Part shown: positions 35,128 through 44,458 of the stretch, one piece after another
Layout: the number at the start of each line of letters is the position of its first letter
How positions within the stretch are numbered: the first letter of the stretch is position 1
DNA from: Amycolatopsis lurida
GTDB taxonomy: Bacteria > Actinomycetota > Actinomycetes > Mycobacteriales > Pseudonocardiaceae
Direction of reading: 5' to 3'
Assembly: GCF_900105055.1 (NCBI RefSeq)
Contig: NZ_FNTA01000004.1
Location: 1,240,001 to 1,304,000, forward strand
DNA: 64,000 nt
Program-made: the position numbers and the translations under genes
Notes under the pieces: model-generated
What the model was told of the DNA's origin: nothing
Seen by the model: the letters and a program-made list of their open reading frames with translations, nothing else
The model's database searches: none

Positions 35128-35904
35128 CTACTCCACGCGGCCCAGTCGGGTCTCGAAGGAGAGCCGGTCGCCGCGGAACAGCGACCGGACGCGCTCGAAC
35201 GGGATACCGTCCGGCCCCCACGACGTCCGGTGCATCAGCAGCATCGGCAGGGCCGGGTTCGTCCCGATCAGCAGAGCCTCCCGGGGCGTGGCGAGCACGG
35301 TCTCGACCCGCTCTTCCGCTCCGTCGAAAACGACGCCGAGCCGTTCCCGCAAACAGGCGTAGAGCGACTGTGTGGGATCGAACACATCCATCAGCGTCGG
35401 GAATCGCGCGGCGGTGAGATAGGTCGATTCCAGCCCGACCCGCTCGTCGTCGGCGAGCAGCACCCGTTCGATGTGGATGACGTCGTCTTCGGGATCGATT
35501 TCCAGTTCCGAAGCCAGCGACGGGCCCGCTTCCCGGCGTTCCAAAGAGATCAGATTCCGGCCCGGCTGAATGCCCTGCCTCCTGAGTCCTTCGGTGTAAC
35601 TCACCAAGGCGAGCGGCTGGACGAGCTTGGGGCCCGCGACGTACGTGCCGCTGCCCTGCCGCCTGCTCAGGCGCCCTTCGAGCACGAGTTCACCGACGGC
35701 CTGGCGGACCGTCGCACGGGAAACCTCGAATCGTTCGGACAGTTCTCTTTCGGTGGGAAGTACCGCTCCTTGCCCTAATTCCGAGATCACGTCGAGCAGA
35801 TCGACTTTGACCGCGTAATAGCGGGGAATCCGGCCGTGCTCGGGAATTCCGTCCCGGACCGGGCCGTCGGCGGGTGGATGAAGTCTTGGCGAACGCGCTT
35901 TCAC
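35128..35904 (-). CDS. GntR-family regulator (HutC/PhnF subfamily)
   Basis: A 258-residue regulator. The N-terminal winged helix is clear: LPTERELSERFEVSRATVRQAVGELVLEGRLSRRQGSGTYV. The C-terminal part is the chorismate-lyase-like UTRA ligand domain (LERREAGPSLASELEIDPEDDVIHIERV... through FERVRSLFRGDRLSFETRLGR). This subfamily includes PhnF and PhnR. Being directly upstream of the phosphonate operon in the same orientation, it probably represses it and responds to a phosphonate. I chose GTG at 35904 because AGGA lies at a good distance; a start at 35961 would add 19 residues. Confidence 0.83.
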   Translation of the reverse strand: MKARSPRLHPPADGPVRDGIPEHGRIPRYYAVKVDLLDVISELGQGAVLPTERELSERFEVSRATVRQAVGELVLEGRLSRRQGSGTYVAGPKLVQPLALVSYTEGLRRQGIQPGRNLISLERREAGPSLASELEIDPEDDVIHIERVLLADDERVGLESTYLTAARFPTLMDVFDPTQSLYACLRERLGVVFDGAEERVETVLATPREALLIGTNPALPMLLMHRTSWGPDGIPFERVRSLFRGDRLSFETRLGRVE

Positions 35905-36048
35905 GATCCAGATCCTAGGCCCGTTTCCCCATGCCTGTACTGACCCGAACGAAGTGTTCATGCCACGCTCACACTGGTGGCCGAAAAGGGCACCTTCGGC
36001 AGGCGTTCAGCCTTCCGGCGGTTCCGGCGATCGCCGCTCCCGGAGTAG

Positions 36049-37038
<990 letters not shown>

Positions 37039-37058
37039 TCTCTCGCACGGCATGCCCT

Positions 37059-37108
37059 GACTCGTGAGTGGTAAGGACGGTTCTAACCGTCCTTACCACT
37101 CACGAGTC
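37059..37108. repeat. Family-1 palindrome between convergent genes
   Basis: Perfect inverted repeat with 24-bp arms and a CT centre, core GTGAGTGGTAAGGACGGTT. It lies 20 bases after the protease stop and 2 bases before the stop of the convergent flavoprotein gene. Confidence 0.87.
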
Positions 37109-37110
37109 TT

Positions 37111-38217
37111 TCAGCGGGTCTTGTCCAAACGCGACAGTGTCTCTTCGTACCCCGACACCAGTTCCGTGATCACGTCGGCGACCGGGCGCACCCGGTCCAT
37201 CCGCCCGACGATCTGCCCCACCGGCATCGAGACCACGCTCGGATCGGCCGCGTGGTGGATCCGGTTGTGGGCGTGGGAGACCAGCAGGTTCTGCAGCGGC
37301 ATCGGCAGCGGTTCGGGCGCGTCGGGCGCGGCCCATGCCTCGGTCCACCGCGTTTTGAGCAGCCGCGCCGGTTTTCCGGTGTAGATCCGCGTCCGGACGG
37401 TGTCGGACGAACCCGCCGCGACCAGCGCGCGCTGCATCGCCTCGGACTCCCCCATGGTCTGGAGGTATTCCTCGGTGGCGAGCCAGAAGGAGCCCATCCA
37501 CACCCCGGACGCGCCCAGCGCGAGCGCCGCCGCGACCTGCCTGCCCGAGCCGATCCCGCCGGCGGCGAGCACCGGGACGCGGTCGCCGACGGCGTCCACC
37601 ACCTCGGGCAGCAGGACCATCGACGCGATCTCGCCGGTGTGCCCGCCCGCCTCGTAGCCCTGCGCCACCACGATGTCGACGCCGTTGTCGACATGCCGCA
37701 CGGCGTGTTCGGCCTTGCCCGCCAAGGCCGCGACCGGCACGCCCTTCGCGTGGCACTGCTCGATGACGTCCACCGGCGGTGACCCCAGCGCGTTGGCGAT
37801 CAGCCGGATGGGGTGTTTCAGCGCGACCTCGACATGGGACCGGGCGACCGAATGCAGCCAGCCCAGCACTCCCGCGCGTTCGTCGGTGTCGTCCGGCAAC
37901 GGCGGCACCGCGAGATCGCGCAGCGTCCGCTCCACGAAGTCGCGATGCCCCTGCGGGATGTGTTTCGCGAGATCGATCGACGTCCCCTCGGCCGGGACCT
38001 TCGCGGGCATCACGATGTCGACGCCGTAGGGCTTCCCACCGGTGTTCTCGTCCATCCAGGACAGGACGGCGTCGAGCTCGGCGGCGTCGTTGAACCGCAC
38101 GCAGCCCAGCACGCCGAGACCGCCCGCCCGGCTGATCGCCGCGGCGACGTGCTCGGACGGGGTGAACCCGACGATCGGCAGGTCGATCCCGAGCCGGTCG
38201 CACAGAGACGTCCGCAT
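37111..38217 (-). CDS. Nitronate monooxygenase-family flavoprotein
   Basis: A 368-residue FMN enzyme with a TIM-barrel fold of the 2-nitropropane dioxygenase/nitronate monooxygenase family. The segments DIVVAQGYEAGGHTGEIASMVLLPEVVDAV and VPVLAAGGIGSGRQVAAALALGASGVWMGS are the FMN-phosphate-binding regions. It is a distant paralogue of IpdC encoded at 57013-58059. The ATG at 38217 lies 8 bases after the fadD19 stop, so it is co-transcribed with that gene, which suggests a role in steroid CoA-thioester redox chemistry. The exact reaction is unknown; the family name should not be taken as function. Confidence 0.8.
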   Translation of the reverse strand: MRTSLCDRLGIDLPIVGFTPSEHVAAAISRAGGLGVLGCVRFNDAAELDAVLSWMDENTGGKPYGVDIVMPAKVPAEGTSIDLAKHIPQGHRDFVERTLRDLAVPPLPDDTDERAGVLGWLHSVARSHVEVALKHPIRLIANALGSPPVDVIEQCHAKGVPVAALAGKAEHAVRHVDNGVDIVVAQGYEAGGHTGEIASMVLLPEVVDAVGDRVPVLAAGGIGSGRQVAAALALGASGVWMGSFWLATEEYLQTMGESEAMQRALVAAGSSDTVRTRIYTGKPARLLKTRWTEAWAAPDAPEPLPMPLQNLLVSHAHNRIHHAADPSVVSMPVGQIVGRMDRVRPVADVITELVSGYEETLSRLDKTR

Positions 38218-38225
38218 GTAACTCC

Positions 38226-39848
38226 TTACGCCGGTTGGATGCTGATGGGCTCGTGCTCGGCGGCGTAGCGCTCCGCCCAGGGATAGTCCGGTTTCCCGCT
38301 GGGTGACCGTCCGATCTCCTCGGCGAGCCAAAGACTGCGCGGCACCTTGTAGCCGGCGATCTCGGTCCGCACGTGTGCTTCGAGCGCGGCGAAATCGAGC
38401 TCCTTGCCGGAGCGCGGCTGGATCACCGCGGCCACCCGCTGGCCGAGCCGGTCGTCGGGGATGCCGATGACGAGCGCGTCGAAGACGTCGGGATGCGACT
38501 TGAGCGCGCCCTCGACCTCCTCCGGGTACACCTTTTCGCCACCGGTGTTCACGCACTGCGATCCTCGGCCGAGCAGGGTCACCGTGAGGTCGTCCTCGTA
38601 GCGCGCGTAGTCACCCGGGACGACATACCGCTTGCCGTCGACCTCCACGAAGATCTTCTCGGTCTTCGCGGGATCCTTGTAGTACCCGAGCGGGACATGC
38701 CCGCGCCGGGCGATCAGGCCGATCGCACCCGGTTTCGGCTCGACGAGCGCGCCGTCGTCGTCCACCAGGATCGCGTCCTTGCCGAAGTTGACCCGGGGGC
38801 CGGCGGAATGATCGCTGTCCTTGCTGACCATGCCGATGCCGGTGAACCCGCTTTCGGACGATCCGATCGCGTCGGTGATCACCACATGCGGGAGCAGCGA
38901 CAGGAATTCCTGCTTCACCGATTGGGAGAACAGGGCGGCGTGACTCGACACCGCGACGATCGACGACGCGTCGTAGTCACCTTCGCGGTAGGCGTCGATC
39001 AGCGGCCGCGCCATCGCGTCGCCGACGATGGTGAGCACCTGGACCTTGTTGTCCTGCACGGCTTTCCAGACGTCGTGCGCGTCGAACCGCGGGACGAACA
39101 CGACCGGGCTGCCGGTGAACAGCGCGCCGAACGCGGCCCACTGCGCGGCGCCGTGGATCAGCGGCGCGGCCGGGAGCCGGACGAGGCTGCCCGACTTGCC
39201 CTGTTCGGCGAGCGTCCATTCGTCCGGGACGTACTCGCCGGTGACGAAGTTGATGCCGCCGCCGAGCGCGCGCCAGATGTCTTCGTGGCGCCACAGGACG
39301 CCCTTGGGGTACCCGGTGGTGCCGCCGGTGTAGAGGATGTAGATGTCGTCGGCGCTGCGCTCGGCGAAGTCCCGCTCGGGGGATCCTTCGGCGAGCGCGG
39401 CTTCGTAGCCCACGCCGCCGTAGGACGAGTAGTCGCCGTCGCTTCCGTCGTCGACAACGACAACGTGTTTCAGTTTCGGCGTCTCCGGCAGGACGGCGGC
39501 GACCTTGTCCGAGTATTGGCGCTCGTGGACCAGCGCCACGAGGTCGGCGTTGTCGAACAGGTACCGCAGTTCGCCGTGGACGTAGCGGTAGTTGACGTTG
39601 ACCGCGATCGCGCGCAGCTTGTACGCGGCGATCATCGATTCCAGGGCCTCGATCGAGTTCCGGGAATAGACACCGATGTGGGATCCAGGTCCCACGCCGT
39701 GTGCGGCGAGATGATGCGCCAGCCGGTTGGCGCGCTCTTCCAGTTCGGCGAAGGTGACCCGCCGATCGCCGCAGACGACCGCGATGCGCTCCGGCACGGC
39801 GTCGACGGCGTGCTCGAGTAGATCCGCGATGTTGAGTGCCACTCCCAC
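38226..39848 (-). CDS. fadD19: Steroid side-chain acyl-CoA ligase, FadD19-like
   Basis: A 540-residue ATP-dependent acyl-CoA synthetase. The AMP-binding motif is YTGGTTGYPKG and the C-terminal lysine region is IGRSPSGKPDYPWA. The N-terminus GVALNIADLLEHAVDAVPER and many internal stretches agree closely with my memory of Mycobacterium FadD19 (Rv3515c), which activates C-24-type steroid side-chain acids; in Rhodococcus FadD19 is required for C-24-branched sterols. The start is probably GTG 39848 (aligning with the FadD19 N-terminus); 39842 is possible. It is divergent from echA19, exactly as Rv3515c/Rv3516, with a KstR-type site in the 28-base gap. Confidence 0.85.
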   Translation of the reverse strand: MGVALNIADLLEHAVDAVPERIAVVCGDRRVTFAELEERANRLAHHLAAHGVGPGSHIGVYSRNSIEALESMIAAYKLRAIAVNVNYRYVHGELRYLFDNADLVALVHERQYSDKVAAVLPETPKLKHVVVVDDGSDGDYSSYGGVGYEAALAEGSPERDFAERSADDIYILYTGGTTGYPKGVLWRHEDIWRALGGGINFVTGEYVPDEWTLAEQGKSGSLVRLPAAPLIHGAAQWAAFGALFTGSPVVFVPRFDAHDVWKAVQDNKVQVLTIVGDAMARPLIDAYREGDYDASSIVAVSSHAALFSQSVKQEFLSLLPHVVITDAIGSSESGFTGIGMVSKDSDHSAGPRVNFGKDAILVDDDGALVEPKPGAIGLIARRGHVPLGYYKDPAKTEKIFVEVDGKRYVVPGDYARYEDDLTVTLLGRGSQCVNTGGEKVYPEEVEGALKSHPDVFDALVIGIPDDRLGQRVAAVIQPRSGKELDFAALEAHVRTEIAGYKVPRSLWLAEEIGRSPSGKPDYPWAERYAAEHEPISIQPA

Positions 39849-39852
39849 AAAG

Positions 39853-39866
39853 TAGAACATGTTATC
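39853..39866. promoter_or_regulatory. KstR-type operator between fadD19 and echA19
   Basis: TAGAACATGTTATC matches the KstR consensus TNNAACNNGTTNNA except for the last base. The site lies between two divergent genes whose starts are only 28 bases apart, so both promoters must overlap it and the mRNAs may be nearly leaderless. Confidence 0.7.
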
Positions 39867-39876
39867 GTTCTGGGCA

Positions 39877-40692
39877 ATGGCCGCTCTTTTGACGGAGGTC
39901 CCGGTGGGCGAACCGCACGCGCTGGTGGAAAAGATCGAACACACCCTCGTGGTCACGATGAACCGGCCGGAGGCCCGCAACGCGCTCAGCGGCGAGATGC
40001 TCGGGATCATGGTCGAGGCGTGGAACCGGGTCGACGAGGACGACGACATCCGATGCTGCGTGCTCACCGGCGCGGGTGGCGCGTTCTGCGCGGGCGCGGA
40101 TCTGAAGTCGATGTCGAAGAACTCGCCGTCCGACTCGTTCGAGAAGGGCACGTTCGACCCCAGCCGGATCGAGGGCCTGCTCAAGGGCCGCCGGCTGACG
40201 AAGCCGTTGATCGCCGCCGTCGAAGGCCCCGCGATCGCGGGCGGGACGGAGATCCTGCAAGGTACGGACATCCGCGTCGCGGGGGAAAGCGCGAAGTTCG
40301 GCGTGTCCGAGGCGCGATGGAGCCTGTTCCCGATGGGCGGCTCGGCCGTGCGGCTCCCCCGTCAGATCCCGTACACCGTCGCCGCCGACCTCCTGCTGAC
40401 CGGACGGCACATCAAGGCGGCCGAGGCACTGGAGATCGGCCTGATCGGCCACGTCGTCCCGGACGGGAAGGCCCTGGACAAGGCCATGGAGCTGGCCGGC
40501 CTGATCGCGGCGAACGGTCCCCTGGCGGTCCGCGCGATCCTCAAGACGATGCGCGACACCGAGGGCATGCACGAAGAAGAGGCCTTCAAACTCGACGCCC
40601 AGTACGGCATCGAGGTCTTCGCGAGCGAAGACGCGAAGGAAGGCCCCCGCGCCTTCGCCGAGAAGCGCAAACCCGTCTTCCGGGGCCGCTGA
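39877..40692 (+). CDS. echA19: Enoyl-CoA hydratase, EchA19-like
   Basis: A 271-residue crotonase-fold enzyme that hydrates steroid side-chain enoyl-CoA during beta-oxidation. The oxyanion-hole segments are [17 protein letters not shown] (about residues 62-78) and [17 protein letters not shown]; a Glu is in the place of the second catalytic residue in [10 protein letters not shown]. The start ATG 39877 gives [19 protein letters not shown]. It is divergent from fadD19, as in M. tuberculosis (Rv3516). No Shine-Dalgarno sequence is seen, which fits a leaderless transcript. It is followed by a long palindrome. Confidence 0.82.
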   Translation: MAALLTEVPVGEPHALVEKIEHTLVVTMNRPEARNALSGEMLGIMVEAWNRVDEDDDIRCCVLTGAGGAFCAGADLKSMSKNSPSDSFEKGTFDPSRIEGLLKGRRLTKPLIAAVEGPAIAGGTEILQGTDIRVAGESAKFGVSEARWSLFPMGGSAVRLPRQIPYTVAADLLLTGRHIKAAEALEIGLIGHVVPDGKALDKAMELAGLIAANGPLAVRAILKTMRDTEGMHEEEAFKLDAQYGIEVFASEDAKEGPRAFAEKRKPVFRGR

Positions 40693-40696
40693 CCCC

Positions 40697-40752
40697 CGCA
40701 ATTCGTCACCTACTTGCGAGGACAGGACATCGCAAGTAGGTGACGAATTGCG
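40697..40752. repeat. Unique palindrome between convergent genes
   Basis: Perfect inverted repeat with 23-bp arms (CGCAATTCGTCACCTACTTG + CGA and its complement) and a 10-base loop. It fills the gap between the echA19 stop and the stop of the convergent ligase gene. The sequence is unrelated to the two other families. Confidence 0.85.
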
Positions 40753-42312
40753 TCAGGGGACGCGGTGGCCTTCCCAGTAGGGGTCGCGGAGCTTGCGCTT
40801 GTAGAGCTTTCCGTTCGGGTCGCGCGGGAGTTCGGGCAAGTAGTCGACGGAACGCGGGAGTTTGAACTTCGCCAGCCGCGACGCCGCGTACTCCAGGATC
40901 TCCGCGGTCAGCTCCTCGGAGGGCTCGACGCCGTCCGCGGGCTGGACGACGGCCTTGATCGCTTCGCCCCAGTCCTCGTGCGGGACGCCGAACACCGCGA
41001 CGTCGGCGATCTTCGGATGCATCACCAGTTCGCCCTCGATCTCCGCCGGGTAGATGTTGACCCCGCCCGAGATGATCAGATCCGCCTTGCGGTCGTGCAG
41101 GAAGAGATAGCCGTCCTCGTCGAGATGCCCGACGTCGCCGAGGGTGAACAGGTCCCCGACCCGCGCCTTGTCGGTCTTGGCCCGGTCCTTGTGGTACTCG
41201 AACTTCGAGTCGCCCATCTTCATGTACACCGTGCCGGTCTCGCCGGCGGGCAGTTCCGTGCCCTCGTCGTCGAGGATCTTGATCGTCGAACCCGGCCACG
41301 GCAGCCCGACCGAACCCGGTTTCCTGAGCCACTCCTCCCCCGAGATCGCCGTCCCGCCGCCCTCGGTCGCCGCGTAGTACTCGGTGACGACCGGGCCCCA
41401 CCAGTCGAGCATCCGGCGTTTGACCTCCAGCGGGCACGGCGCGGCGCCGTGGATCATCACCCGCAGCGAACTCAGGTCATAGGCCGCGCGGACGTCGTCC
41501 GGCAGCGCGAGCAGGCGGCGGAACTGCGTCGGGACCATGTGGCTGTGCGTGACGCGGTGCCGCTCGATCAGCCGCAGCATGTCCTCGGCGTCCCAGCGGT
41601 CCATCAGCACCGCGGTATGCCCCAGCTGCAGGGAGATCACGACGAAGTTCAGCACCGCCGTGTGATAGAGCGGCGACCCGCACAGATGCACGTGGTCGTC
41701 GTGCGGCGCGAGCCCGAAGATGCCGAAGAACCACGTCGACGCGCCCGGAACGGAGTCGGGGTCGGCGCCGGTCAGTGGCCGCCGCACCCCTTTGGGCCGC
41801 CCCGTGGTGCCTGACGTGTAGAGCATCGGCGAGCCCGCCGTGCGCCGCTCCGGACGTCCGTCGCCCTCGCCGGAGCCGAGTTCCTCGATCCGGCGGAAGC
41901 CTTCGACGTCGCCGACGGCGAACCGCCCGCGCTCCGGGATCCCGGCCTCGTCCGCGGCCGCGATCGCGACGTCGGCGAAGCGTTCGTGCGCGAGGAAAGC
42001 CTTGGCACCGCTGTCGGAGAGGATGTAGGCGACCTCCGGCCCGACCAGATGCCAGTTGACCACCACGATGTACAGACCGGACTGGATGGCGGCGAAGTAG
42101 GCCGCGACGAGTTCGTCGCCGTTGGGTTGCAGGACGACGACCACGTCCCCGGCCTCGAGCCCGAGCGCTTGCAGCCCCCGCGCGTAGGCGTTCGCTTTCG
42201 CGGCGAGCTCTCCGTATCCGATCGAGCGGCCGTCCGGATCGACGAGTGCGACCCGCTCCGGCCGGCGTTCGGCGATGTTCCAGACCCCAAGTGTCCCGGT
42301 GGCAGTCGACAT
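40753..42312 (-). CDS. Acyl-CoA synthetase, FadD family
   Basis: A 519-residue AMP-forming acyl-CoA synthetase. The AMP-binding motif is YTSGTTGRPKG (about 164-174), with YYAATEGGGTAIS and the hinge region DRKADLIISGGVNIYP; the C-terminal catalytic Lys is in RDPNGKLYKRKL. It probably activates a sterol side-chain acid or breakdown intermediate, since it has its own perfect KstR-type site 11 bases upstream. I cannot match it to a particular M. tuberculosis FadD; FadD17 is a possibility. ATG 42312 begins the conserved part; an upstream in-frame start would run through the operator. Confidence 0.8.
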   Translation of the reverse strand: MSTATGTLGVWNIAERRPERVALVDPDGRSIGYGELAAKANAYARGLQALGLEAGDVVVVLQPNGDELVAAYFAAIQSGLYIVVVNWHLVGPEVAYILSDSGAKAFLAHERFADVAIAAADEAGIPERGRFAVGDVEGFRRIEELGSGEGDGRPERRTAGSPMLYTSGTTGRPKGVRRPLTGADPDSVPGASTWFFGIFGLAPHDDHVHLCGSPLYHTAVLNFVVISLQLGHTAVLMDRWDAEDMLRLIERHRVTHSHMVPTQFRRLLALPDDVRAAYDLSSLRVMIHGAAPCPLEVKRRMLDWWGPVVTEYYAATEGGGTAISGEEWLRKPGSVGLPWPGSTIKILDDEGTELPAGETGTVYMKMGDSKFEYHKDRAKTDKARVGDLFTLGDVGHLDEDGYLFLHDRKADLIISGGVNIYPAEIEGELVMHPKIADVAVFGVPHEDWGEAIKAVVQPADGVEPSEELTAEILEYAASRLAKFKLPRSVDYLPELPRDPNGKLYKRKLRDPYWEGHRVP

Positions 42313-42323
42313 ACTCGCAAATC

Positions 42324-42337
42324 TAGAACGCGTTCCA
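42324..42337. promoter_or_regulatory. KstR-type operator, ligase side
   Basis: TAGAACGCGTTCCA fits TNNAACNNGTTNNA completely. It is 11 bases upstream of the ligase start in the divergent gap with the DUF35 gene. Confidence 0.75.
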
Positions 42338-42388
42338 CTAGAGAGCAACCGTCAGCGAGGCCCAAATGGGCAGTCTTGCTCGAAAATC

Positions 42389-42402
42389 GAGAACGTGTTT
42401 CA
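42389..42402. promoter_or_regulatory. KstR-type operator, DUF35/ltp side
   Basis: GAGAACGTGTTTCA differs from TNNAACNNGTTNNA only at the first base. It lies 8 bases before the DUF35 gene, so repression would cover the DUF35-ltp4-ltp3 operon. Confidence 0.65.
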
Positions 42403-42410
42403 CTCAGGAT

Positions 42411-43394
42411 GTGAGCGCACCTGAACTCCCGCTGTCGGCCCCGCTCAACGTGGGCTTCGACTACACGCGTTCGGTCGGCCCGGTGCTCGGCCGGTTCGTC
42501 AACGCCCTGCGTGAGCGCCGCGTCGAAGGCGTCCGGGGCAGCGACGGCCGCGTCCACGTACCACCGCTGGAATACGACCCCGTGACCGCCGAGGCGCTGT
42601 CCGAATTCGTGCCGGTGGCGTCCGAGGGCGTGATCGTCTCGTGGTCCTGGATCGCCGAACCCGTCGACGGCCAGCCGTTGTCGCGGCCGTTCGCGTGGGC
42701 GCTGATCCGGCTCGACGGCGCCGACACCTCGATCCTGCACGCGGTCGACGCGGGCAGCCCGTCGAACGTCCACACTGGACAACGGGTGCGGATCCGCTGG
42801 GCGGACGAGACCGTCGGCCACATCCGCGACATCGCCTACTTCGTCCCCGCCGACGGACCCGACACCGAAGCCACCGAGGCGCCTCCCCCGGTCGCGAAAC
42901 GCGAAGAGGGCGCGCCGGTCAGCGTGGTGATCACGCCGATCCACCTGCGTTACGCGCATTCCGCGTCCCCGGAGGAAAGCCGGTACCTGCGCGGGCTCGC
43001 CGAGGGGAAGCTGATCGGCCAGCGCTGCCCGTCCTGCGAGAAGGTCTACATCCCGCCGCGCGGTGCCTGCCCGACCGACGGCGTCCCGACCACCGACGAG
43101 GTCGAACTGTCCGACACCGGCATCGTCACGACGTTCTGCATCGTGAACGTGCCGTTCCTCGGCCAGAAGATCAAACCGCCGTATGTGGCCGCGTACATCC
43201 TGCTCGACGGCGCGGACATCGCGTTCCTGCATCTGGTCCTCGGCTGCGACGCCGCCGAGGTCCGGATGGGCATGCGGGTGCGGGCCGCGTGGAAACCGCG
43301 GGACGAATGGTGGACGTCGCTCGAGAACATCGGCCATTTCGAACCGACCGGCGAGCCCGACGCACCCTACGAATCCTTCGCCCACCATCTGTGA
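42411..43394 (+). CDS. Tandem DUF35 (OB-fold/zinc-ribbon) protein, Rv3521-like
   Basis: A 327-residue protein made of two DUF35-like halves. The C-terminal half (about 170-327) has a zinc ribbon with Cys206, Cys209 and Cys220, with Asp223 where the fourth Cys is expected, followed by an OB fold. The N-terminal half (about 20-145) aligns with it (VEGVRGSDGRVHVPP against IGQRCPSCEKVYIPP) but has lost all the cysteines. DUF35 proteins bind thiolase-like partners; ChsH2-Ltp2 is the known case. The following genes encode two such partners, so this is probably their common scaffold. GTG at 42411 is the likely start. Confidence 0.82.
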   Translation: MSAPELPLSAPLNVGFDYTRSVGPVLGRFVNALRERRVEGVRGSDGRVHVPPLEYDPVTAEALSEFVPVASEGVIVSWSWIAEPVDGQPLSRPFAWALIRLDGADTSILHAVDAGSPSNVHTGQRVRIRWADETVGHIRDIAYFVPADGPDTEATEAPPPVAKREEGAPVSVVITPIHLRYAHSASPEESRYLRGLAEGKLIGQRCPSCEKVYIPPRGACPTDGVPTTDEVELSDTGIVTTFCIVNVPFLGQKIKPPYVAAYILLDGADIAFLHLVLGCDAAEVRMGMRVRAAWKPRDEWWTSLENIGHFEPTGEPDAPYESFAHHL

Positions 43395-43402
43395 GGACCA
43401 CC

Positions 43403-44458
43403 GTGCCAGATGTAGCAGTCGTGGGCTTCGCGCAGGCCCCCAACGTCCGCAGCACCCCGGGCACCACCAACGGCGTGGAAATGCTGGTGCCCATCTTCGC
43501 CGAGGTCTTCGAGCGGACCGGTCTGTCCAAAGAGGACATCGGATTCTGGTGTTCGGGTTCCTCGGACTACCTCGCCGGCCGCGCGTTCTCGTTCATCGCC
43601 GCCGTCGACGCCATCGGCGCCTTCCCGCCGATCCACGAGTCGCATGTCGAGATGGACGCCGCCTGGGCGTTGTACGAGGCCTGGCTGAAGATCCGGATGG
43701 GCGAGGTCGACACGGCGCTCGTCTACGGCTTCGGCAAGTCGTCCGCCGGGCAGTTGCGACGGGTGCTGGCCCTGCAAATGGACCCCTACGTCGTCGCGCC
43801 GCTCTGGCCGGACTCGGTGAGCGTCGCCGGGATCCAGGCGAGGCTGGGGCTTGAATCCGGGCTCTGGTCGGAAAAAGATCTCGCCGAGGTCGCCGCGCGC
43901 AGCCGCGCGGACGCCGCCGGCAATCCGGCCGCGCAGGTCTCCGGAACGGTCGAGATCGCCGAACTCCTGGATGCCCCCTACTTCGCGGATCCCTTGCGGG
44001 CCCACGACATCGCTCCCATCACCGACGGCGCCGCAGTCCTCGTGCTCGCGTCGGCCGAGCGGGCGGCGGACCTCGTCGACAGCCCGGCGGTGATCACCGG
44101 GATCGAGCACCGCGTCGACTCCCCCGCGCTCGGCGTCCGGGACCTGACCAAGTCACCTTCGACGGTGGCCGCCGGACGGGCGCTCGATCTCGACGGCGTC
44201 GAGGTCGCGGAACTACACGCGCCGTTCACCCATCAGGAACTGATCCTGCGCGACGCGCTGGGCCTAGGCGACCAGGTCCGGATCAATCCCTCCGGTGGCG
44301 TCCTGACCGGCAATCCGATGTTCTCGGCGGGGCTGGCGCGGATCGGCGAGGCGGCGAACCGCATCCTCGACGGCAGCGCGCGCAAGACCCTCGCCCACGC
44401 GACCAGCGGCCCCGTCCTCCAGCAGAACCTGGTCGCGACCTTGGAGGTCCTCTCGTGA
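43403..44458 (+). CDS. ltp4: Thiolase-like lipid-transfer protein, Ltp4-like
   Basis: A 351-residue member of the SCP2-thiolase family that acts as an aldolase or thiolase on sterol side-chain CoA esters. It begins VPDVAVVGFAQAPNVRSTPGTTNGVEML and ends ATSGPVLQQNLVATLEVLS; the loop LHAPFTHQELILRDALGLGD and NPSGGVLTGNPMFSAG are the thiolase C-domain regions. The usual thiolase nucleophilic Cys is not seen. It corresponds to Rv3522; in Rhodococcus Ltp3 and Ltp4 are needed for C-24-branched sterol side chains. I chose GTG 43403 because GAGG lies before it; GTG 43391, overlapping the preceding stop, is an alternative. Confidence 0.82.
   Translation: MPDVAVVGFAQAPNVRSTPGTTNGVEMLVPIFAEVFERTGLSKEDIGFWCSGSSDYLAGRAFSFIAAVDAIGAFPPIHESHVEMDAAWALYEAWLKIRMGEVDTALVYGFGKSSAGQLRRVLALQMDPYVVAPLWPDSVSVAGIQARLGLESGLWSEKDLAEVAARSRADAAGNPAAQVSGTVEIAELLDAPYFADPLRAHDIAPITDGAAVLVLASAERAADLVDSPAVITGIEHRVDSPALGVRDLTKSPSTVAAGRALDLDGVEVAELHAPFTHQELILRDALGLGDQVRINPSGGVLTGNPMFSAGLARIGEAANRILDGSARKTLAHATSGPVLQQNLVATLEVLS

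Noticed and set aside
41772-43388. Long minus-strand frame across the DUF35 gene
   Set aside because: Shadow frame; it runs through two operators and gives Arg/Asp/His-rich sequence without motifs.
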